Source: SIG437 sp045576235 | Lineage (GTDB): Bacteria; Bacillota; Clostridia; UBA1381; UBA9506 | DNA: 64,000 nt | Assembly (NCBI GenBank): GCA_045576235.1 | Contig: JAZNGA010000007.1 | Coordinates: forward strand, 42,043-106,042 | Direction of reading: 5' to 3' | Shown: positions 42,058 through 49,759 of the stretch, one piece after another | Layout of the letters: every line of letters starts with the position of its first letter | How positions within the stretch are numbered: position 1 is the stretch's first letter | Program-made: the position numbers and the translations under genes | The notes under the pieces: model-generated | What the model was told of the DNA's origin: nothing | Database searches by the model: none | Seen by the model: the letters and a program-made list of their open reading frames with translations, nothing else

Positions 42058-42591
42058 ATGGATTTAAAAGGTTCAAAAACAGAAAACAATTTAATGGCAG
42101 CTTTTGCAGGAGAGTCTATGGCAAGAAATAAATATACTTTTTTTGCAGCTGTTGCAGACGAAGCAGGCTACAAACAAATTGCAGATATTTTTAAGATGAC
42201 AGCGGCAAATGAAAAAGAACACGCTGAAATATGGTTTAAGCTCTGGGGCGGATTGTCTGACACAAAAGAAAATCTCTTGGTTGCAGCTGAGGGAGAAAGA
42301 AGCGAATGGACTGAGATGTATGCAGAATTTGCAAAAACAGCTGAAGCGGAGGGTTTTTCAAACATAGCAAGGCTTTTTGAGAAAGTTGGAACGATTGAAA
42401 AAGAACACGAAGAGCGTTTCAGGGACTTAATAACAAATATAGAGAAAAATGAAGTGTTTAAAAAGTGCGAAACAAAAGAGTGGATATGTCGAAACTGTGG
42501 TTATGTTCATAGTGGAAACGAAGCGCCGCTAGCTTGCCCTGTATGCGCAAAACAACAGGGATATTTTGAGCTGAAGGTTAAAAATTATTAA
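42058..42591 (+). CDS. Rubrerythrin
   Basis: A 177-residue oxidative-stress protein that reduces peroxide in anaerobes. The N-terminal ferritin-like four-helix bundle carries the di-iron E-x-x-H motifs (E-K-E-H-A-E and E-K-E-H-E-E), and the C-terminus has a rubredoxin-type iron site C-R-N-C-G and C-P-V-C. Its start is ATG with AAAGGAG. It has its own terminator and is a single gene. Electrons would come from NADH or rubredoxin reductase. Very sure of the family. Confidence 0.94.
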   Translation: MDLKGSKTENNLMAAFAGESMARNKYTFFAAVADEAGYKQIADIFKMTAANEKEHAEIWFKLWGGLSDTKENLLVAAEGERSEWTEMYAEFAKTAEAEGFSNIARLFEKVGTIEKEHEERFRDLITNIEKNEVFKKCETKEWICRNCGYVHSGNEAPLACPVCAKQQGYFELKVKNY

Positions 42592-42622
42592 GAAAGCTAT
42601 AGCTTAAAATAAAGGTCTGCAC

Positions 42623-42665
42623 AATCAAAAAACTGAGACAAAATCTTGTCTCAGTTTTTTGATTT
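42623..42665. terminator. Bidirectional terminator between rubrerythrin and phosphohexomutase
   Basis: A 19-bp perfect stem (AATCAAAAAACTGAGACAA, 42623-42641) with a 4-nt loop; A- and T-rich outer parts on both sides terminate both strands. Confidence 0.88.
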
Positions 42666-42673
42666 ATTAAAAA

Positions 42674-44074
42674 TTATTTAAGACCTAAAGCACTAACCCA
42701 AACATCAGTTACAGCTTTTGCCGATGCCATATCGTCCATTTCGCAGAAAATTCTGAGAAGCGGCTCTGTGCCTGAGAAACGGGCAATAATCCAACCACCG
42801 TTTTTAAAGAACACCTTGCAGCCATCTTCATAGCTCACTCTGTCTATCTCATAGCCAAAGTCAGGAAGCTCTTTTTTTGTGAAGAGCGTGTCAATGAGCT
42901 CTTCCTTTTTTGCCTGAGAGAATTTTGTGTCAAATTCGCTCATTTGTGTCTCGCCGTATTTTTCGTGAATTTCAGCTAAAATTTCAGAAATCTTTTTGCC
43001 ACACACGCAAATCATTTCAACTAAAAGTGCTGATGCAAAAATTCCGTCTTTTCCCTTTATGTGACCTCTTATGGAAAGACCACCGCTTGATTCACCGCCA
43101 ATTAAAGCATCAACCTCTTCCATTTTGCCTGAGATATATTTAAAACCAACGGGAACTTCGTGGCATTTCTGACCAAAATCCTCTGCAATTTTGTCAAGAA
43201 GAGAAGTTGTTGCAACATTTCTTACAATGTCTCCTCTCCAGCCTTTATACTTAAGAAGATAATATGAAAGCAACGCCAAAATTTTATTTGGGTGAATGAA
43301 TGTTCCTTTGTCATCTATAACACCAACGCGGTCAGCGTCTCCGTCTGTTCCGATACCAATGTCATATCCCTTGTCAACAACAAGCTCGCGGAGTCTTGTT
43401 AAAGTCGCAGCAGAAGGAGAAGGAAGCTTTCCGCCAAAGAGAGTGTCGTGTCGGTCGTTTATAATGTCAACCTCACAGCGTGCTGTCATAAAAATTGTCT
43501 GAAGTGATGTTTTAGAAACTCCATACATAGGGTCAAGCAAAATCTTAAGATGGGCATTTTTAATTGCATCCATGTTTATCATATCGATGATGCTGTCTAA
43601 AAAATCATTTGACGGGTCAATGAGCTTGATGAGTCCCTTTTCCACGCCTTCTGAAAAATCCATTGATTTAACAGAAACGCCTTTTTCAATTCTTTCTTCA
43701 AAGGTTTTAGTGATGGAAACATCTGCATCTCTTCCGCCTCTGATGAAAACTTTAATTCCGTTATATTCAGCAGGGTTGTGACTTGCTGTGACAGCTAAGC
43801 CATATTTTGTGTTCATCTGTTTAACAGTGAACATAACGAGCGGGGTTGGTGCAATTTTGTTGACAAAATGCACGGTGATACCATTTCCGGCAAAAACTTC
43901 TGCCGCCCATTTTGATGCAATATCAGACAGAAATCTTCTATCATATCCAATAACTATTCCGCCGTTGTCATCAACCATGTCATCTGCAATTGCCTGGGCA
44001 AGTGAAACAACATTTGACTTTATGAATTCGTCTCCTATAATTGCTCTCCAGCCGCCTGTTCCGAATTTTATCAT
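42674..44074 (-). CDS. Phosphoglucomutase/phosphomannomutase family protein
   Basis: A 466-residue alpha-D-phosphohexomutase. F-G-T-G-G-W-R is the N-terminal signature, T-A-S-H-N-P-A-E-Y-N-G the active serine, G-T-D-G-D-A-D-R-V-G the metal loop, G-G-E-S-S-G-G the sugar loop, and R-F-S-G-T-E-P-L-L-R the phosphate loop. It has GlmM-like size, but the G-T-G-G-W-R start and sugar-loop residues fit a phosphoglucomutase-type group better. It may act on Glc, Man or GlcN phosphates. It is a single gene, convergent with rubrerythrin. Confidence 0.9.
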   Translation of the reverse strand: MIKFGTGGWRAIIGDEFIKSNVVSLAQAIADDMVDDNGGIVIGYDRRFLSDIASKWAAEVFAGNGITVHFVNKIAPTPLVMFTVKQMNTKYGLAVTASHNPAEYNGIKVFIRGGRDADVSITKTFEERIEKGVSVKSMDFSEGVEKGLIKLIDPSNDFLDSIIDMINMDAIKNAHLKILLDPMYGVSKTSLQTIFMTARCEVDIINDRHDTLFGGKLPSPSAATLTRLRELVVDKGYDIGIGTDGDADRVGVIDDKGTFIHPNKILALLSYYLLKYKGWRGDIVRNVATTSLLDKIAEDFGQKCHEVPVGFKYISGKMEEVDALIGGESSGGLSIRGHIKGKDGIFASALLVEMICVCGKKISEILAEIHEKYGETQMSEFDTKFSQAKKEELIDTLFTKKELPDFGYEIDRVSYEDGCKVFFKNGGWIIARFSGTEPLLRIFCEMDDMASAKAVTDVWVSALGLK

Positions 44075-44177
44075 TATTTATCTCTCCTTTTATACGATAA
44101 AGCTATTTCACACAATAAATATACAACAATTTTAAAAATTTGTCTTTATAAAATTCGAAAGTGATTTTATAATTTTC

Positions 44178-44206
44178 TTTACAAAACAAAAGAAAAATAT
44201 TATAAT
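44178..44206 (+). promoter_or_regulatory. Promoter of the AraC-CBM9 unit
   Basis: TTTACA (44178-44183), 17-bp spacer, TATAAT (44201-44206), about 33 bp before the ATG at 44239. Confidence 0.75.
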
Positions 44207-44238
44207 TAAACCGTGTGAAAAAGAAAGGTGGAGGAAAA

Positions 44239-45411
44239 ATGCTTGAAAACATAACACAGATTTCGTTTGCGCCATATGGAAATATAATGAAAGAGTCTAT
44301 GGCGGTCTGCGCCGAAAGGCTCGGCTACAACATCATTAAAACGAGAGAAGTGAGCCATGGTAAATTTTCAAAGCTTTTTTTTCATCCTGATAAGAAAATT
44401 GTTCTCGATGTGATTGATGGAACTGCAATAATATTTGTCGGAAAATCACCGGAAGATATTAAACCTTTTCTTTTAGACAAAAGGCTTGAGCTTAAAGAAG
44501 GGATTTATTATTATGTTATTCCGCTGATAACGACGGCTGTCATTGCAACTGCAGAACCTGAAAATATGCAGACAGTGAGCGTTAAAGAGCAGAATAGACC
44601 TCGCGGAATTATCTCTGCTATAGAGCCAAAGGAAATATATACCTTATTCTATCACGAGAAGGAAAGAGGTTTTGTTTTCAAAGGGGAAAGTCACGATTTC
44701 TGGGAGTTCACTTATGTTGACAGCGGAGAAATGTATAATGTAGTTGATGGGGAGCGCTTTAAGCTTACACAGGGTGAAATGATGCTTTTTGCTCCCAAAC
44801 AGTTTCACAGTCAGTATTCAGACGAGGATGCGACTGTCTGTTATGTCACAATAGGCTTTCAAATGGAAAATGCTGACATAGAGCTTTTCAAAGATGAGAT
44901 TTTTATGGCGGACGGAGAGGTTAAAGCCTTAATTAAGAAAATTCTTTCAGAGAGAGAATCTGAAAAAATTTACGCAAATGATTTGATTCTATGCTACTTA
45001 AAGGAGATCATAATTTCCTTGGCAAGAACAAAGCGCTTAGAGAGTGTGATTAAAAAGGCATTTGCCCCTGTTAAGCGTAACATTGAGTCAAATATTGTTG
45101 AATCGGCAAGAAAGTTTATAAGACAGAATCTTTCAAAAAGGATTGGTGTGCCTGATGTTGCGGAAAGTATTCCGATTTCAGGAGGATATTTGTCAGCTCT
45201 TTTCAAAAAAAATATGGGAATTACTTTAAACAGCTATATTACTGATGAAAAGATGAATGCCGCCAAAGCATATATCAGGGAAGGGCGCTTCACATTCACG
45301 CAAATTTCAAATATGGTTGGATACAATAATGTGCATTATTTTTCTTCAAGCTTTAAAAAGCATTTCGGGGTGACACCCACCGAATATGCAAATTCAATAA
45401 ATCAAAAATAG
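44239..45411 (+). CDS. AraC-family regulator with additional N-terminal domain
   Basis: 390 residues. The C-terminal 100 residues are an AraC double HTH (I-P-I-S-G-G-Y-L-S-A-L-F-K-K and V-G-Y-N-N-V-H-Y-F-S-S-S-F-K-K). Residues 130-220 form a cupin sensor (G-E-S-H-D-F-W-E-F and F-A-P-K-Q-F-H). The first 115 residues are extra; F-A-P-Y-G-N-I and the following pattern resemble ureidoglycolate-lyase/DUF4867-like cupins, so this could be a two-cupin regulator. GGTGGAGG precedes ATG 44239. It is followed after 11 bp by a CBM9-like gene, and both share a terminator, so they likely respond to a sugar or glycan. Confidence 0.85.
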   Translation: MLENITQISFAPYGNIMKESMAVCAERLGYNIIKTREVSHGKFSKLFFHPDKKIVLDVIDGTAIIFVGKSPEDIKPFLLDKRLELKEGIYYYVIPLITTAVIATAEPENMQTVSVKEQNRPRGIISAIEPKEIYTLFYHEKERGFVFKGESHDFWEFTYVDSGEMYNVVDGERFKLTQGEMMLFAPKQFHSQYSDEDATVCYVTIGFQMENADIELFKDEIFMADGEVKALIKKILSERESEKIYANDLILCYLKEIIISLARTKRLESVIKKAFAPVKRNIESNIVESARKFIRQNLSKRIGVPDVAESIPISGGYLSALFKKNMGITLNSYITDEKMNAAKAYIREGRFTFTQISNMVGYNNVHYFSSSFKKHFGVTPTEYANSINQK

Positions 45412-45422
45412 AAGGAGACGAC

Positions 45423-46025
45423 ATGAAAACATATTTTATTAAAAAAACAGAGATAACAAATGTGCCAGTTAATTCATCTGAATGGGAAAAAGCAAACATT
45501 GCTGAGATTAATGTTGTTTCACCTGACAGTGAGTCTGCACCGAATGCAACAGGAAGACTTTTATATTCACAAGAGGGAATAACCGTTAAACTTGAAACAG
45601 ACGAAAAGCCGCTTTTAGGAAGGGAAGAAAGACGAAACGGCGATATTTATTTAGACAGCTGTCTGGAATTTTTTATTAAACCTTCCGGGAAAGAGAAATA
45701 TCTTAACTTTGAGATAAACCCGCTGGGAACCCTTCATTTAGGTTTCGGTGAGGGCAGACACGGAAGAACTTTTCCTGAAATCGCAGACGAGGTTTTTGAC
45801 ATCAAATGCACATTTGAAGACGATAAGTGGCAACTTAAGTTTTATGTTCCATTTTCTGTTTTCGAAGAGCTCTATGGAAAACATACTGATGTTTTTGACG
45901 GTAATTTATATAATTGCGGAGAGGAAACAGAAAAAATTCATTTTCTTATGTGGAATAAAGTGGAAAGCGAAAAAGCTGATTTCCACAGACCTGAATACTT
46001 TGGCAGATTTATATTAGAGAAATAA
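45423..46025 (+). CDS. Carbohydrate-binding family 9-like protein
   Basis: A 200-residue beta-sandwich protein without signal peptide. E-F-F-I-K-P, Y-L-N-F-E-I-N-P-L-G and the aromatic-rich end (F-H-R-P-E-Y-F-G-R-F) match CBM9-like domains. Intracellular solitary versions are usually of unknown role. It has AGAAGGAGA as ribosome site and is directly downstream of an AraC regulator. It may bind or sense a sugar or modify its delivery, but this is inference. Confidence 0.8.
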   Translation: MKTYFIKKTEITNVPVNSSEWEKANIAEINVVSPDSESAPNATGRLLYSQEGITVKLETDEKPLLGREERRNGDIYLDSCLEFFIKPSGKEKYLNFEINPLGTLHLGFGEGRHGRTFPEIADEVFDIKCTFEDDKWQLKFYVPFSVFEELYGKHTDVFDGNLYNCGEETEKIHFLMWNKVESEKADFHRPEYFGRFILEK

Positions 46026-46035
46026 ATATATGGAT

Positions 46036-46067
46036 GGGGCTGTAGCAAAATGCTGCAGCCCTTTTTT
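46036..46067 (+). terminator. Terminator, short copy C of the GCTGTAGCAAAAT repeat
   Basis: GGGCTGTAGC (46037-46046), loop AAAAT, GCTGCAGCCC (46052-46061), then T6. Compared with copy A the stem is cut short at the loop. Confidence 0.85.
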
Positions 46068-46089
46068 ATAAGATGAAATTTTGACAAAC

Positions 46090-46185
46090 AAAAAACCCCG
46101 AGAAATCAATCGGGGCTTTTCAGTTTCCTTTTATTTAAAAAGGAGGGAAATGAAAAAAGTTTTGTTTGTGTATTAGTTGTGGTAT
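46090..46185 (-). ncRNA. Candidate small RNA, minus strand
   Basis: On the minus strand, TTGCAA (46220-46215), 17-bp spacer and TATCAT (46197-46192) would start a transcript near 46185. It ends at a strong terminator (CCCCG/CGGGG stem, 46115-46096, then T6 to 46090). The 95-nt RNA contains a CCCTCC stretch (46146-46141), complementary to Shine-Dalgarno sequences. On the plus strand the same place has AAAGGAGGG before an 8-codon ORF at 46150-46176. No expression evidence. Confidence 0.35.
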
Positions 46186-46286
46186 ATATATATGATACCA
46201 CAATATATGCTTAATTGCAATGAAAATCTTAAACAAATGTGCATAAAACTGATACTATCGTTTTGTGCAACTTTACAAAACCCGTG

Positions 46287-47237
46287 TTAGTTTGGAGAAT
46301 CTGCTGTTGTGGGAAGCTTTGAATACCTTATGTTGAAGATGTTATCATCATCACACGACACGCCTTCGGGCAGGGTTAATTTGACTTTGGCATCTCCCGT
46401 TTCGTCGATGTTAGTTATTAAAACTGCATCAACAAAGGAAAGGTTTTCAAGCAGTTCGGCAGAGCCCTTTATGTTTATTTCGGGCAAGCTGTTTTTATCA
46501 AGCTGATAAATAAATTTACTTGTTATTAACTCTTCAATGTTAGGCTTGATTTTCACTGCCTTTGTTTTGAGAATCTCACATTGGATGCTGATATTTTCTG
46601 TGTCAAATTTCACATAAGACGAGCTGATTTCTTTGCCGTTGGAATCAAAGATTTTCGGGCTGATAGCCGCCGTGAAGTCAGCAGATGCATCAGTTACATC
46701 AACCTCGGCAACAACAGAATGAATTCCTCCAAGAATTGTTTTTGCTCCTGTGACTTTGATTTTTTCGGGAGTCGCCCGAGCCATATCAAAAACAAACCCA
46801 TCTTTTGTGTTGCCGACGGGAGTTATGGTTATGGGGAAAACCTGTGTCGCTAAATCGTCAACCTCAACCTTGAGCGTTGAAGGTTTTTTGTTGACAACCT
46901 CTAAATTACCATAAGGCAGCATAACAGTTGTCACCAGAGTGTGAGTTCCTTTTTCCTCAATTGCACTTAAATCGGCTACAACGGTGATATCTGTTGGCGT
47001 GAGGCTCATTATATTTTTTCTGTTTCCCTTAATTTCAACATCCACAGTGATATCCTTATCGTTTAAAAGGGTGAGATTATTGTTTTCAAGGTCTGCTTTC
47101 TGCGAAAAAACAACAGGAATGCCCCTGAAGTTTTTTTCCATGTCAGGATTATGCACCTGAACAACATAGAACCACAGACAGATTGCAATTAAGGCAGAAA
47201 GAATTTTCAAGAAACTATCTTCTTTTAAAAATTTCAT
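46287..47237 (-). CDS. cdaR: YbbR-domain protein, CdaA regulator CdaR
   Basis: A 316-residue membrane-anchored protein with one N-terminal segment (about residues 9-26) and three to four YbbR repeats (each about 80 residues with V-x-V-x-I/K-G). It regulates the diadenylate cyclase CdaA from outside the membrane. It overlaps the cdaA stop by 4 bp (ATG in the end of cdaA), giving translational coupling. Length is shorter than the Bacillus protein (about 480), common in Clostridia. Confidence 0.88.
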   Translation of the reverse strand: MKFLKEDSFLKILSALIAICLWFYVVQVHNPDMEKNFRGIPVVFSQKADLENNNLTLLNDKDITVDVEIKGNRKNIMSLTPTDITVVADLSAIEEKGTHTLVTTVMLPYGNLEVVNKKPSTLKVEVDDLATQVFPITITPVGNTKDGFVFDMARATPEKIKVTGAKTILGGIHSVVAEVDVTDASADFTAAISPKIFDSNGKEISSSYVKFDTENISIQCEILKTKAVKIKPNIEELITSKFIYQLDKNSLPEINIKGSAELLENLSFVDAVLITNIDETGDAKVKLTLPEGVSCDDDNIFNIRYSKLPTTADSPN

Positions 47238-48082
47238 TCCTTGTCCCTCCCTTTAAACAAAGACTTAATGGCTACAGCGGGAGCTTGTTTTTCGGCGTCT
47301 GAATAGATAAGCAGCTTATTTAAAAGCTTGCTCAAGGAAGCAATCGAAAGGTTTCTTATGAGGTCGCCACCGACTGCAACAGAAATTTTTCCCGTCTCTT
47401 CTGAAACCACTAAAGCAACAGAATCAGACATTTCAGTCATGCCTAAAGCGGCACGATGACGCGTTCCGAATTCCTTGCTTAAATTTTTGTTTGACGAAAG
47501 CGGAAGGACAGTCGCCGCCATATAAATTCTTCCTCCTCTGACGACAACAGCTCCATCGTGAAGAGGCGTGTTGGGAACAAAAATGTTTTCTAAAAGCTCA
47601 GAAGAAAGGAGAGCATTTATCGGCGTTCCTCCTGTTAAATATTCATCAATTATATTTCTTCGTTCAAACACGATTAAAGCGCCTGTTTTTGTTTTTGAAA
47701 GCGTTGCCACAGCAACACATGTTTCATCTATCAGGTCTGCTGTTTCATGAGGCTCATCTGCATTAAACAGGCTGCGGAGTTTGGAGCGTCCCATATGTTC
47801 AAGACCGCGCCTGAGCTCAGGCTGGAAGATAATTAAAAGAGCAGTAGCACCGATTTGCATAGTATTTATTAAAATATAGTGCACAACGGAAAGTCTGAGC
47901 CAATCGCTGACAATCAATATGACAAGCAAAATACCAATGCCTTTTAAAAGCTGCTCCGCACGGGTTTTCCGAACAAATTTCATAAGAGTATAGACAGCGA
48001 AGGCAACTATGATGATATCAATGCAGTCAGACAATCGGATGCTTCCGATAAACGGATATATGTATGATGTAAATATATTCAC
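47234..48082 (-). CDS. cdaA: Diadenylate cyclase CdaA
   Basis: The 282-residue enzyme makes cyclic di-AMP from two ATP. Three N-terminal membrane segments (residues 8-90) are followed by the DisA_N domain with L-H-D-G-A and G-T-R-H-R-A-A motifs. c-di-AMP controls potassium and osmolyte transport and cell-wall homeostasis. It lies in an operon with cdaR; rpe is directly upstream with 35 bp between. In most Firmicutes glmM follows cdaR, but here no glmM is next to it. Confidence 0.95.
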   Translation of the reverse strand: MNIFTSYIYPFIGSIRLSDCIDIIIVAFAVYTLMKFVRKTRAEQLLKGIGILLVILIVSDWLRLSVVHYILINTMQIGATALLIIFQPELRRGLEHMGRSKLRSLFNADEPHETADLIDETCVAVATLSKTKTGALIVFERRNIIDEYLTGGTPINALLSSELLENIFVPNTPLHDGAVVVRGGRIYMAATVLPLSSNKNLSKEFGTRHRAALGMTEMSDSVALVVSEETGKISVAVGGDLIRNLSIASLSKLLNKLLIYSDAEKQAPAVAIKSLFKGRDKE

Positions 48083-48117
48083 AGACTGTCACCTCTTTAT
48101 TTGATATTTATTTTCTA

Positions 48118-48756
48118 TTAAAACTGTTTGAACTTCTTAACTGCTTCAGCAGGATTTTCGCTTCCAAAAACAGCTGTTCCTGCAACAATCACATTTGCAC
48201 CTGCTTCTACAGGGATGTGAAGGTTCTCAAGATAAACTCCCCCATCAACTTCAATGTCAAAGTCGGGTCCGAAAAGCTCTCTTGCCTCTTTGATTTTAGA
48301 GTTCACATCGTTTATATAGCTCTGACCGCCAAAGCCTGCATAAACGCTCATAATAAGGACCATATCGAAAAGTCCTTTATAGGGAAGAATTCGTGAAAGT
48401 TCGGCATCGGGATTTAAAGCAATACCTGCTTTTTTACCGAGAGAGCGGATTTGCTTTAATGTCGCTTCAATATCACTTGAACATTCAATATGAATTGTTA
48501 TAATGTCGGCCCCTGCATCCGCGAAAGCTTTGACATATTTGTGAGGCTCACTTATCATAAGATGAGTGTCGAAAATTATGTCGCTTGTTTTTCTCAGACT
48601 TTTAATAACGGGAATTCCAAAGGAAATGTTCGGAACAAGATGTCCGTCCATAACATCTAAATGGAGCATATCTGCTCCTGCATCTGCTATTTTTTTGATT
48701 TCGCTGTCAAGCTTTGTAAAATCTGCCGCTAAAAGCGAAGGTGATAATTTAATCAT
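48118..48756 (-). CDS. rpe: Ribulose-phosphate 3-epimerase
   Basis: A 212-residue TIM-barrel enzyme of the pentose phosphate pathway that converts ribulose-5-P and xylulose-5-P (EC 5.1.3.1). S-P-S-L-L-A-A-D, H-L-D-V-M-D-G-H-L-V-P-N and D-G-G-V motifs are present. AAGGAG site. It follows a TTGCAA-17-TATAAT promoter and starts the rpe-cdaA-cdaR unit. Usually it is next to rsgA, as it is here; rsgA lies directly upstream on the same strand. Confidence 0.95.
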   Translation of the reverse strand: MIKLSPSLLAADFTKLDSEIKKIADAGADMLHLDVMDGHLVPNISFGIPVIKSLRKTSDIIFDTHLMISEPHKYVKAFADAGADIITIHIECSSDIEATLKQIRSLGKKAGIALNPDAELSRILPYKGLFDMVLIMSVYAGFGGQSYINDVNSKIKEARELFGPDFDIEVDGGVYLENLHIPVEAGANVIVAGTAVFGSENPAEAVKKFKQF

Positions 48757-48798
48757 TTTTTTCTCCTTATTCGATGATATATTAAAATTGTTTAATCT

Positions 48799-48827
48799 AT
48801 TATACTATGATATAACATTATTTGCAA
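48799..48827 (-). promoter_or_regulatory. Promoter of rpe-cdaA-cdaR
   Basis: Minus strand TTGCAA (48827-48822), 17-bp spacer, TATAAT (48804-48799). The transcription start would lie about 36 nt before rpe. Confidence 0.75.
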
Positions 48828-48850
48828 TAAAATGTGTTAATCTGCATAGT

Positions 48851-49726
48851 TTAATATTCAGGTTTTAAATTTTTCAGCTCCTCTGAAAGAGCCTTGTAGC
48901 TTTCATAGCGACACTTTGCAATGTCGCCTGCTTCGAGAGCTTTTTTCACTGCGCAGTCAGGCTCGCTGATATGATTGCAGCCTGCAAAACGACACGCGGA
49001 AGAATATTTTGATATTTCCGGGAAAAGAATAGCGAGGTTTTCCTGAGTAACAAGTGAAATATCAAAAGACGAAAAACCGGGAGTGTCTAAAATAAAGCCT
49101 CCGAAGCTGAGTGGAAAAAGCTCTGAGTGGCGAGTTGTGTGACGGCCTCTTTGAATTTTTTTGCTCAAATCGCCCGTCTTTAAACTCAAGCCTTCGTCGA
49201 TAGTGTTAATGAGGCTTGATTTGCCTACGCCTGAGCTGCCCGCCAAAGCAGAAACCTTATTTTTCAAAACATCCTTTAAAAGCTCCGTGCCAACCATATC
49301 TTTAGTGCTTGTTAAAATAACCTTAAAGCCTGCCTTTTCATATGCCTCTTTATATTCTTCGGCTTTTTTTAAATCCAGGTCTATTTTGTTTATACATATC
49401 ACGCAATCAACTTTCATAGACACAGCAGCCGCTGTCAGCTTATCTGCAAGAAGCAGGTTAGGTTCTGGATTTTTGACGGCAAAAGTAACTATTATGCTGT
49501 CGATGTTGGCAACAGGTGGACGGATGAAAACATTTTTTCTCGGGAGAATGTCTTCTATGCTGCCCTTTAGCTCCTCTCCTTCGGAGAGTTCTATTTCAAC
49601 ATTATCGCCAACCTGCGGAGATATATTCATTTTGCGGAACTTTCCCCGTGCGCGACATTCAACAAGACCGCAATCTGTCTGCACATAGTAGAAACCGCCT
49701 ATTCCTTTTGTGATAACGCCATTCAT
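48851..49726 (-). CDS. rsgA: Ribosome small-subunit GTPase RsgA
   Basis: A 291-residue circularly permuted GTPase that checks 30S maturation. An OB-fold N-domain precedes the permuted G motifs (N-K-I-D-L, then G-S-S-G-V-G-K-S-S-L, then D-T-P-G-F), and the C-terminus has the zinc motif C-R-F-A-G-C-N-H-x(5)-C. It lies in the order prkC-rsgA-rpe that is typical for Firmicutes. Its start is ATG 49726; the ribosome site AAGGATGACAA is moderate. Confidence 0.94.
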   Translation of the reverse strand: MNGVITKGIGGFYYVQTDCGLVECRARGKFRKMNISPQVGDNVEIELSEGEELKGSIEDILPRKNVFIRPPVANIDSIIVTFAVKNPEPNLLLADKLTAAAVSMKVDCVICINKIDLDLKKAEEYKEAYEKAGFKVILTSTKDMVGTELLKDVLKNKVSALAGSSGVGKSSLINTIDEGLSLKTGDLSKKIQRGRHTTRHSELFPLSFGGFILDTPGFSSFDISLVTQENLAILFPEISKYSSACRFAGCNHISEPDCAVKKALEAGDIAKCRYESYKALSEELKNLKPEY

Positions 49727-49759
49727 TTATATTGTCATCCTTCAGTTATTAATTATGAT

